A DNA stretch of 64,000 nucleotides from Flammulina velutipes (lineage: Eukaryota > Basidiomycota > Agaricomycetes > Agaricales > Physalacriaceae). Positions 37,498 to 46,293 of the stretch are shown piece after piece (position 1 is the stretch's first letter; every line of letters begins with the position of its first letter). The position numbers and the translations under genes are program-made. The notes below the pieces were generated by a model. The model searched no databases. It saw only the letters and a program-made list of their open reading frames with translations, and was not told where the DNA came from. The DNA is taken from NCBI GenBank assembly GCA_011800155.1, contig CM022370.1, positions 1,364,001 to 1,428,000 of the forward strand, in the 5' to 3' direction.

Positions 37498-37529
37498 GGG
37501 AGGGGTCACCAGTAGCGGTATGGTTTAAT

Positions 37530-37597
37530 GCACTGACGGGGAATAGAACCCGCTCTCAAGTGGGCGACCATCGCGTCTACCGCTTTGCCATTAATGC
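37530..37597 (-). ncRNA. tRNA-like unit 9
   Basis: 68 nt; GCATTAA..TCAGTGC ends (one mismatch, one wobble), box A TGGCAAAGCGGTA, box B GGGTTCTATTCC with a G-to-T change. Middle hairpin GCGA-TGG-TCGC. No T4 run downstream. Confidence 0.5.
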
Positions 37598-37649
37598 AAT
37601 TAGAAGCGACTTGGGCGGGTGAAAAAAGAGTCGTTACACAGACGGGAGG

Positions 37650-37722
37650 GCACTGAGAGATAATCGATAGTAACCATCGTTAACATGCCTCACAGGAAGG
37701 TTACCGCTTTCTGATTAATGGC
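37650..37722 (-). repeat. tRNA-like unit 10, degenerate
   Basis: Box A remnant GAAAGCGGTAA is kept, box B has decayed (TACTATCGATTAT). 3' end resembles unit 9 (TCAGTGC). T6 at 37622-37627. Confidence 0.35.
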
Positions 37723-38063
37723 ATGGCGTGAATTAGAAGCGCGGCGTGTTGTGGTCCCGCGGAGGAAAACGGAAGGTATGTGTTGGTGGCGTTATTGGGA
37801 CCATAAGAAAAGAGGCCGAGCTATCCGCGAGTGATTTGCCATTGGCGAGAGCGATAGTGAGCGTCATATGGACGGATGGATTGGTGGAAAACGTTGTACG
37901 TGTTGGTAGTTATCGATGAAGCCCTGTGATTGTTTGAGGATTCCTCCGTGTTCTGAATTTGAAATTGATGCGCAAAGCGACGGCAAGTTGCTCCACAGTG
38001 AGAAGGGTATAATAACGAGGATGAAGATGGGGGGTGAAGGAGGAAAGACGAAGAGTTACCGGG

Positions 38064-38396
38064 ATGTCTCCCCTGGAGCGGCCCACACTTAAATCACTCC
38101 CCGGGCTGTCGTCTATGACGCGTCATGTGCATTTCCCGCCTACGCCTGGGATGGTGTCTGCGACTGTGACGGTGCCTATCCACTCACCTACATCGTGCGA
38201 CCGTGCGCCCATTGTGGTGTCGCCTAATTCGTGCGCGCTGCCTGAGAGAGGGGGGAGGGTTGTGTCTGATTACTTTGGGATGGAGGTCAAGGCGAGCAGT
38301 GGCAAGAAACCTGGGCTGAAGCGACGAAAGACGGGAGCGAAGAGTGGTGCGGGGTTCAGCGAGCCGGGGTTGGATGGGTGTTTAGCGGGGTTCTGA
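38064..38396 (+). CDS. Small hypothetical protein, 110 aa
   Basis: A single-exon ORF. The in-frame ATG at 38034 is possible, but MSPLERPTLKSLPGL at 38064 is preferred. It contains HVHFPPTPGMVSAT and DRAPIVVSPNSCALPERGG, blocks I associate with a small uncharacterised agaricomycete family, followed by a basic tail (KKPGLKRRKTGAK). No signal peptide or membrane segment. It lies just downstream of the tRNA-like array and 72 bp before the next gene on the same strand. Confidence 0.6.
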   Translation: MSPLERPTLKSLPGLSSMTRHVHFPPTPGMVSATVTVPIHSPTSCDRAPIVVSPNSCALPERGGRVVSDYFGMEVKASSGKKPGLKRRKTGAKSGAGFSEPGLDGCLAGF

Positions 38397-38468
38397 TGAT
38401 TGTAACCAAACAAAGAGTTGTTGTTGTTGCTGTTTATCCACCACTTTCCGTTCATTTTATTGTATTCT

Positions 38469-39606
38469 ATGCGTACGCTCGCTGTTGTTCTTCCCTCGTA
38501 CACTCCCGACCGGCTGGCCATCGAAAGTGCGTTGATTGAGCAGAATGCGGAGATTCTAAAGGAGCGGGCGATGCACCTGGAGCCGTCGGCGTACCTGGAG
38601 GAGCTGTTCCCGAATGCGCCTATGGAAGCCATGACGGAGGACAAGGTGTGGGTGTATGTCCTCGAGAGTGCGGACAGGATTGAGCTGGGGCCGGGGGTCG
38701 TTATTTCGCCGGACGAGGAGCTGGCCGAGGCTCAGATCAGCGCGCTGTTTGCAAGCTCACCCGTGTTTAGTGACGAGCCAGTGTCGCCGTCCAACTCGTC
38801 GCGGCCATCGCTCTCCTCTTCGTCCTTCAAGGCGCGGCCCGCCCCTGTTACGACCCACAGCCCGACGATCGTGCCGCGGACCACCAAGGCAGCGCTCCTG
38901 CGCCAGTCTTCGGCGTCCTCGGGTGGCGGCCTGTACCACGCGCCGGTTGGGAAGCCACGCGAGTCTCTGGCAAAGGAGAGGATCGAGCAGACGTTCGAGG
39001 GAGTGCCGGGGCACAAACGGAGAGAGTCTGTGAAAGTGAAGAGCACAGTCGAAAAGCCAAAGGTGGAGCCGCGTCTCACAAAGGCCGCCATGCTCAGACT
39101 CGGAATCGAAGTAGAAAAGAAGCCAAGGCCAGTTAGCGTTCAAGTCCAGCCAGAAAAGAAGCAAATCGAACACAAGCGCTCGTCGTCCTTTTCCGTTCCG
39201 CCGCCGTCGATTGCGCCCAGACTGAACAGGTCTGCCACTCTCAGGACTCAGCCAAAGGCGCCTCCTTCCAGTTTCATGTGTATGTCTTTTCTTCAATGTT
39301 TGACTATTTCTAATTCGCGCAGTCAAAGGAATGCCGACGCCGACCCAGTCCCCGTCGCGTCCCACGTCATCCCAGTCCATGCGTCCCCCTTCAGCCCAAG
39401 GCCGTCCTCCCTCCGTCCAGCGCGCCGCTTCTGTCCGCGCCTCCTCCTCCCAGGGCACCCGCCCCTCCCTCCCCGCCTCCTTTGCTGAACCCAAGGCCCC
39501 GTCCATCGCCCCCCGCACAAACAGGAGTGCCGCCCTCCGCGCCGCAAAGATGGAGGCAGAACTCAAGGCGCAAAAGGGCAAACCTGTCACCAGGGCTTTT
39601 ATCTGA
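38469..39606 (+). CDS. Hypothetical protein, 364 aa, with four PRxx(K/R)(A/S)AxLR motifs
   Basis: Exons 38469-39279 and 39323-39606 (43-nt intron) give 365 codons. The N-terminal about 90 residues (MRTLAVVLPSYTPDRLAIE, then AYLEELFPNAPMEAM) look folded; the rest is Ser/Pro/Lys-rich and likely disordered. A short basic motif occurs four times: IVPRTTKAALLRQ, VEPRLTKAAMLRL, IAPRLNRSATLRT and IAPRTNRSAALRA. Family not recognised; the repeats suggest a multivalent binding segment or phosphorylation sites, which is inference. Strong GC-rich coding bias; a long antisense ORF here is a shadow. Confidence 0.75.
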
Positions 39607-39735
39607 CTCGCTGGCGACTTTTTTACTTACTTGTGGGGTTATATATGCTTATCTACTTTTATTTATCCAATTTAACACGTGTCTCTTGCCGATTTCTTTA
39701 ATTAATTCACGCCCACTTTCCTTACACTCACCACC

Positions 39736-41741
39736 ATGAGCAAACCACTCTTTGCCTCTCGCACCGCGTTCGACGCTCTCCAGGTCGAATATGACGACGA
39801 CTCGGAGGAGGAGCAAGAGCAAGAACAGGAGCAACACCAAAATGACAGGTCCGCAGTGTACACGTCCAGACGCCTCAATCTAATGTCTCTTCAGCGAGCC
39901 AGTCAAGTTGACCAAGACCGCTATTAAAAAAGCGGCCAAGGCAGCGCGCGAGGCAAAGAAACAGCAACGACTCGCCAACAAGTCAAGAGACGTGTCCCCT
40001 TCTCCTCCCACTCATTCTCTACCGGAGCCCGTCGAAGATTCACAGCTGTTGGGGCTCAATGGCTCCAGCCATGTGGAGGACCTTTCAAGTCCGGAGGTAG
40101 ACTCCAAGCCACAACTTCCCGACCCGACGCCAGACGTCCCCGACTCGACGTCAGAGGCGCCCGACTCAAAACCAGAGCCCCCGTCCATCTCCGAGTTTAT
40201 AACAGATTCAAAGCCGGTACAGGCACTATTAAACTCAAAGCCTATTGAGACATTGTCGAAGCCTATCGAGGCTCTGTCCAACTGCAAACCCGTCGAGTCC
40301 ACCTTCAAGCCAGTCGACCCACCCAAGCACCTCACCGCACCCATAATCCAAGACCTCTCCCCAGCCCCAGACACAGAACGCGCAAAAAAACGCCAAAACG
40401 TCGTCACCCGCACAGTATGGACGCTCATCATGATATTCGGCTTCATAGGCCTCCTCCTCATGGGCCACGCATACATGATCATCCTCGTCATGCTCTGCCA
40501 GATGCTCGTCTACCGCGAAGTCACCGCCCTCTTTTCCCTCACCGCGAAATCCGGCGAAGAGAACAAGAAGGATCCATGGAGCAAGACCCTCAATTGGTAC
40601 TTTTTTGCAGTCACAAACTACTTTTTGTATGGGGAGAGCATCATTTACTACTTCAAGGTATGTCTCTCCCTTTTCTTCGTGTTCGCGTCGCTAACCGTTT
40701 TCACCAGCACGTCGTCTTCGCTGACGCCCAGCTCCATCTCTTCGCCACCAACCACCGCATCGTCAGCTTCTCCCTCTACACCATCGGCTTCATGGGCTTC
40801 GTCATGTCCCTGAAAAAGGGCTACCTCAAGCAGCAATTCGGTCTCTTCTGCTGGGTCCACATGACCCTCCTCCTCATCGTCGTCTCGAGCCACTTTATCA
40901 TGAACAACATCCTCGAGGGCCTCATCTGGTTCTTCGTCCCCGCGTCCCTCGTCATCTGCAACGACGTCTTTGCCTACATCTGGGGCCAGATCCTCGGGCG
41001 TACCCCGCTTATTAGTCTCTCGCCTAAAAAGACTGTGGAGGGGTTTGTGGGCGCGTTCTTTACTACGGTGCTGTTTAGCGTGGTGTGGGGGAGCTTCTTT
41101 ATGCGGTACAAGTACATGATCTGTCCGGTGCACGACCTTGGCGTGAGCGCGTGGGACAACGTCCAGTGCGAGCCGAACCCCGTCTTTGTATGGCGCGAGT
41201 GGGAGATTTGGAGACCTGTCGTTGATTTGGTATTTCCCTTTCCTCCTCCTTCCCTCTCTCTTTTCTGATGTGGTCTGGGTGTAGCTTGGACTGTCGATTC
41301 GGAGCATCCCGTACGTCCCATACCACTTCCATCTCGGCGTGATGGCGACGTTCGCGTCGCTGGTAGCGCCGTTCGGGGGGTTCTTCGCGAGTGGGTTTAA
41401 GCGCGCGTTTGATATTAAGGATTTTGGGCATAGTATCCCTGGGCATGGGGGTATGACGGATCGGATGGATTGCCAGTGAGTCTTTCTTTCTTCCCCTTCC
41501 TATTCCTCCCTTCATTCCCCCCTACGTTTATTCGAACCGAACCGACCTGACCCCCGTGCGTAGATTCCTGATGGGCGTATTCGTCTACGTGTACCACAGC
41601 AGTCTTATTAGGGAGCACCATGTGAGCGTGGGGAGTGTGTTGCAGATCATCGTTAGTGGGTTGAGCCTGGAGGAGCAGGTGGAGTTGGTTGGGGATGTGA
41701 GGCGGTATTTGGAGGGGCAGGGGGTTGTTGTTCCTTGTTGA
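39736..41741 (+). CDS. CDS1: Phosphatidate cytidylyltransferase (CDP-DAG synthase)
   Basis: Introns at about 39849-39895, 40657-40707, 41230-41284 and 41475-41564 join a Lys/Pro-rich cytosolic N-terminus ([17 protein letters not shown]) to about eight membrane segments ([45 protein letters not shown] and others). The family signature is complete: [15 protein letters not shown], then [19 protein letters not shown] and MDCQFLMG. The enzyme makes CDP-diacylglycerol from phosphatidic acid and CTP in the ER membrane, the precursor of phosphatidylinositol and, in fungi, phosphatidylserine. Ends at TGA 41739-41741 after a short cytosolic tail. Confidence 0.96.
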
Positions 41742-42082
41742 GTATGCGTAGGCTTTTTATGATATTTGCCAGTTTCGTTGAGCTGTGACGCGGGTTTTCA
41801 GATGGCCATCGTCGTTGACGATCTCCCGCCCTACTAACTATTGACGTGAATCTGGATGAACCATATTCCTCATTGAATAGCATGCCAGAAGAAAATGATA
41901 CAACAGGTTGACATGGACATGGACATGCCGCCACACAGTTTCAGACCTATGGCAGCCTGTGAGAACGAAGATTCATTTGTACTTATCGGTTCGCTCGAGC
42001 TCTTGTGGTTATTCATCGTGTGTGTGTGTGCTGTATAACTACCGAATTTCTAGTACATGTTCCTTCCGTCCTGGATATTAAT
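41742..42082. other. Convergent 3' intergenic, about 340 bp
   Basis: Lies between the ends of CDS1 and the DUF6533 gene. A (tgtg)n tract is at about 42018-42030. No coding signal seen. Confidence 0.4.
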
Positions 42083-43636
42083 CTAAATGTGATATGTATG
42101 ATACACAGTCAAGCTTGCGCTTGAAGTTCTGGGACCTACACACCGACTTGTGGTAAGCATATGACAAGGAGAAGGAGAAGGATGGTGGCGTACATTCTCG
42201 TGGTCCCCGCTCCCACTCCCACTCATCGCCGTCATGGCATAATCGTTCGTTACAAATGTCGTGAGAGGAGCCCCCGAGCTCCATGTCGTCGGACTCTCCG
42301 CTAGTGGGATTTTCTGCAAGTTTAGTATTAATCGGCATTCCTGGGGGAGAAATTAGTTCGATGGGAAGACTGTATGGATGAGCTGACATACGGTGACGGA
42401 TATGAAGGTTAGCGTGTACCTACGATGAAGGATAAACTTCATGCCCGCGACGAATGTAGATAGATGAGGACGTACGATAAAGTCGTCGACGCGAACTTTT
42501 GTCCAGTTGCGGTATAGACCGCCATGAGCAGGGACATAACTACACCCACCCACACACGTTGTCAACATCCCCGCTCCACTCAATAGAAAAAAACAAAAAC
42601 CAGACGTACAAAACAAAACACCAAAAGCCACCGTCCCATCCCGCATCATCAATGTAATAATGGGGATATTCCCCCATTCGCTGTTCATGTACCGGAAGAC
42701 TGAAAGGCCTAAGATCACAACTTGGCATACCATAGCCGAGATGCTTCGCCAGGTCAGGTCAGGTCAGGTTTGGACTAGGATGGATAGACGGACCCGAAGA
42801 AGACGAAGGACTTTGAGGTGGTTATGATGAGGTTCCGGGGGTCGAATGTGTTGCTGTCTTTTGGGAGGTTGAATGCGAGGCCTAGGACGACGCTTGCGGT
42901 TTCGGTGGCTAGGAGGAGGAGGAATGAGACGCCTATCCAGCGGGTGCGGTTGTACATCGCGTAGACTGGCAAAAAAAGAATGAATATAAGGAGGATTGGG
43001 CGAAAGGGAGGGAAAGACTAACCGCGGCTCATCATGACTATTTCAGCTCCCGTGATAGTGAGCCATGCGATCTAGGAGAAGGGAGGAATTCGCTTGGGTG
43101 TGGGGGTGATAAACGCGTAATTTTGGACGTACGACTACTTGGAGAATGTACCAAGTGCGGATGAAGCCTCGGTGTAAGCGAAGGGGGTGTTGCCAGAGGA
43201 TCGTCATGTCGATGCTGCGGCCGATACTGTCAATGCACTCGTGATTAGAGATGCGGTTTCTTTAGTGAGGGGAGCGCGACTTGCATCTCGGAGACCAGGG
43301 GAAAGTAGCGAGCGAATATGAATGCCCATTTGATCCATGACGAGTGTGGTTTGCTATGATATATTGTTGTATGGTATGTAGAAGCGCAAAGACATAAGAC
43401 GTACGTCCATATAAAGTCGACTTCTCTGTCGTAGGTGAGGAGGGTATCCCTGCGGACGTGAACGGGGGGAAATTTGGGTGGACGAGAGATTCGACTTGCC
43501 AGAGCAATACAGCTAGCGCAGCACCTGCAAAGTTTGAGTTACATGGACATGGAGAATAGGTGAATGAAGAAAAGGCACTAACCAGAGCCCGCGCTGACAT
43601 CAAAGGTATAGCGGTCGGGATTGAGCGAGTCTGCCA
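42083..43636 (-). CDS. DUF6533-type multi-span membrane protein
   Basis: Starts MADSLNPDRYTFDVSAGSG at 43636 and is cut into about eight exons. Splicing gives LLWQDTLLTYDREVDFIW and KWAFIFARYFPLVSEM, matching the DUF6533 pattern (YDhLLTLDrEVeLIW..RYfPLv). Further membrane segments are VIAWLTITGAEIVMMSR, WIGVSFLLLLATETASVVL and MVCQVVILGLSVFRY. The family is large and confined to Agaricomycetes; function unknown. The C-terminal exons are uncertain: after the intron ending near 42313 the frame giving SGAPLTTFVTNDYAM looks best, with the stop at 42083. Confidence 0.7.
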
Positions 43637-44110
43637 TTGCCGTTATCCCACCCAGGCGCGGGAGAGGGTATTTAAAGGAGGAAAATCGAATACAAGGGCC
43701 AGCTAACGGTGGTGCTCATCTTGTACCCATAAAGTATGATGGTGACAGGGGAATGATAAAGGTGTCAACTTTTCGGCCCTCTTGAACGGTTGTGGCCCTG
43801 TGTATTTTTGTATTTCCCAACCGGCGAAGGGAAAGACGAACCGATGCGGGTATGCAATTGACATGGAGGAGAGTAGTGGGATCTGGAATATGTCACGTTT
43901 GAAATGGCCTGCCTCCCTACCACGACTTGCGTTTCGCGCCTAGTATGGTGGGCACTGCAGCTGCGCGTGCAATCCTGAAGATCATCAGGTAAGGCAAACA
44001 GTCCACTGGGCGTTGCCGCTCAGAGTTGTTCCGTCGTCGCCGAGGCGATGCTATACAACAACAACAACAATAGACGCTCGCTCACTCCTCCATCTTGATA
44101 TCCTCCCACC
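43637..44110. promoter_or_regulatory. Divergent promoter region, 474 bp
   Basis: Separates the start codons of the DUF6533 gene and the four-span protein. CA/AC-rich just before 44111 (tacaacaacaacaac). No further exon seen. Confidence 0.4.
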
Positions 44111-45345
44111 ATGGTCTTCAGCTTTCGAGAGTTATTCTTCGGCGGAAAGACGTTCTGCTGTTGTCTGCCTGTCCGGAGCGGTGTACTCATCATGTCCACA
44201 CTTGGTATCCTCATCGGTGGGCTGGCTTCCGTCGTACTGTGGTACGAAGTCGCAAGTGTGTTGCTGTGGTATTATCTATTCTGATCCAAAATATTGACTG
44301 GCACCAAAGGCTCACCTGGCTTGAGTTCTGGCGAGCGCGTGTTCTTCGTCCTAGCAGCCCTACTAGAAACATTCCTCTTCATCGCCTCCATCCTCGGGTC
44401 CGTCAAATCTCCCCATACCCATTCCTAGATCTGACTCTGACTTCACCTGACTTGCAGTTTCGTAGGCGCCATCGTCCGAAAACAGCTCTTCGTGCAGATA
44501 TACGCATACTTCATCTACGTGCACTTGGTGCTCAACATTGGGATTGCGGGATACTTGTTGTACGAGGTTAGCGACCTCACCGACACCGCCGCGGACGTTG
44601 CGTGTCAGAAGACCATCCAAAACGTGGACGCCCAAGAACAGTGTACTGGGCTGCTCAAGGTAGCTCGGGGGGTGTACTACGTTGTGGCTATTGCTGTTTT
44701 GCTTATTGAAGCATGTACGACGCGTCTTCCCCTTTGCTCATTCCCCCAAGCCCCTAACAATCTCATAGATGGCGTTATCATCGTTACACGTTACGTGAAC
44801 CAGGTCAAGGGCGAGAAACGAACGGCCAAGGCTACGATGCAAGGCTACGACATGTCCAACATGAACACGAAATACGCACGTCTTGGGAATGAGCGGAGCC
44901 CTTCCGACGCTGTACCGCTCAAGTCCTACAACAACCCGTACGGCGATGATGATCGGAATGGGTACACCCCATCCCGCACTTCGTTTGCGCAATCTGTTCG
45001 AAGCTATAACCCATACGACGATATCCACGACACTGCGGCCGCGAATAGCGACGACGTTGAGAAGGGTTACCAAAGTGAGCAGTCGATACTTCTTGTACTA
45101 TTATTAGCGGAGTTTAACTGTTTCCAGGTGGAGCGTGGACACCATCTGTCCCTAGGACTCGAAGAGACTCACATTCGTTGTCGGGGTCGGATGAAGAGGA
45201 TGACCCAGCGCGTTTCAAGCGTAGTACGAGCCTCTACGATGATCCCTACGCCGACTCGCACTCCGAGTCAAAGTCTGGAAAAACCGTAGATTCGCTGCCT
45301 CGGTATACATTGTCCGATTCGGGTCCTACCAAGCCCCCAACCTGA
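44111..45345 (+). CDS. Four-span membrane protein with Ser/Tyr-rich tail, 337 aa
   Basis: Five exons (44111-44255, 44310-44397, 44458-44714, 44769-45074, 45128-45345) total 338 codons. It starts MVFSFRELFFGGKTFCCCLP, a Cys cluster that could be palmitoylated. Four hydrophobic segments follow (MSTLGILIGGLASVVLW, VFFVLAALLETFLFIASIL, IYAYFIYVHLVLNIGIAGYL, VYYVVAIAVLLIEA). A Cys-containing loop lies between segments 3 and 4 (DVACQKTIQNVDAQEQC), and a cytosolic tail repeats YNPYDD-type motifs (SYNNPYGDDD, SYNPYDDI, YDDPYADS). The layout is MARVEL- or tetraspan-like. I know no assigned function. Confidence 0.75.
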
Positions 45346-45486
45346 TATGTAGTAGATGTAGTAACCTTTTACTTCTCATTCCTGGACTTTGCATGTCAAT
45401 GTATCTATTATCTACGTCTGTACTTACTATATCTATTGCCATCACCACAAGTACTAATTGAAGCCATCACTTTGATTCTTCCCACC

Positions 45487-46218
45487 ATGACCATTCACAG
45501 TCTATACATCTACGACAGGTATTAACCATTCCAATCCTCCTTCTCTTCTCTCTCACCTTCACAGACACTGTATATGCGTGTACTACCAAGACTGGCAGCG
45601 TTCCCGCCGACCAAAGCCTGCAGCCGAAGGCGGGCTGCTCCCAGCAGTCAGCCAAGCCGTCTCCGCGCGCTCGTCTCAGCACAACAGCGGTACGAACCCA
45701 AGGAACACCCTCACATCCAATAGCGGCGTTGTCGTCGCCGTCAACGACATGCAACAGTCCCCCTCCCCACTCCTTCAGACTCCAGGTCCCACCCCAATCC
45801 CCACGACGAGCACAGGCCTCGCCTTTGACGAAGAAGCCAAGCTCGTCTACGGCGTCATAATCTCCCTCAGAAACATGATCAAGAAGATATCCGGAAGGTG
45901 TGTATCCATCCACTTCCCCCATTCCCCCTCCTTTGACGCGACCCCAATCGCAGAGATGAGCAATTTGTCGGATACCGCACAGACTCGTACAAGCTCCACC
46001 TCTTCGAGACGGTCTCAGGCTACAAATTCGTGATGCTCAGCGATCCCAACACAGATTCCCTCCGCCAAGTCCTCCGCCAGATCTACGTCGGCCCATTCCT
46101 CGAGTACGTCACTCGCAACCCCCTCGTTAGCATGGATTCCCGAGAATACGGTATCGACAATGAATACTTTCGCGCCAGCATCGACCGCCTCGTTCGCGGT
46201 CTCTCCGTCTTCCCATAA
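45487..46218 (+). CDS. BET5: TRAPP complex subunit BET5 (TRAPPC1)
   Basis: Exons 45487-45518, 45565-45897 and 45954-46218 give 209 aa. The longin-like fold is visible in MTIHSLYIYDR, CVYYQDW, LVYGVIISLRNMIKKIS, YRTDSYKLHLFETVSGYKF and YVGPFLEYVTRNPL. TRAPP is the exchange factor for Ypt1/Rab1 at the Golgi. Compared with yeast Bet5 (159 aa) there is an insert of roughly 65 residues, Ser/Pro/Asn-rich (QHNSGTNPRNTLTSNSG, PGPTPIPTTSTG), between the second strand and the first helix. Confidence 0.95.
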
Positions 46219-46293
46219 GGCAAAACAAAAACAAAACAAAGTAAGATACCTAGAACTACATGGGAAATTACTTGCAAGCAAATCGACGGTCCT

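Larger units (their letters stand above)
35610..37722 (-). repeat. Array of about ten tRNA-like Pol III units
   Basis: Ten related 60-73 nt units lie on the minus strand, starts 120-401 bp apart, with no long ORF between them. Each better copy begins GCATTAA/GCATCAA and ends in pairing ATGC. It has a box A like TGGCNNAGYGGTA and a box B like GGGTTCGATTCC. In nine of ten a T4-T6 run follows the 3' end within 12-32 nt; in five of these it reads TTTTGAC or TTTTTGAC. The ends resemble eukaryotic tRNA-Gly. The anticodon arm is missing or reduced to small hairpins, so these are probably not decoding tRNAs. Confidence 0.7.

Noticed and set aside
35610..37722. Functional tRNA genes
   Set aside because: Units have tRNA ends and internal promoter boxes, but no unit has a standard 5-bp anticodon stem with a 7-nt loop and T33. 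Unit 1 could be forced to anticodon AAA, but with C at position 33 and a 4-bp stem.
38757..39590. Long minus-strand ORF (277 codons)
   Set aside because: Antisense shadow of the GC-rich 364-aa gene; low-complexity Arg/Gly-rich translation and no splice or family signal.
42750..42775. Tandem GGTCA repeats (caggtcaggtcaggt)
   Set aside because: Only about three copies, in an intron of the DUF6533 gene; no evidence of a regulatory role.
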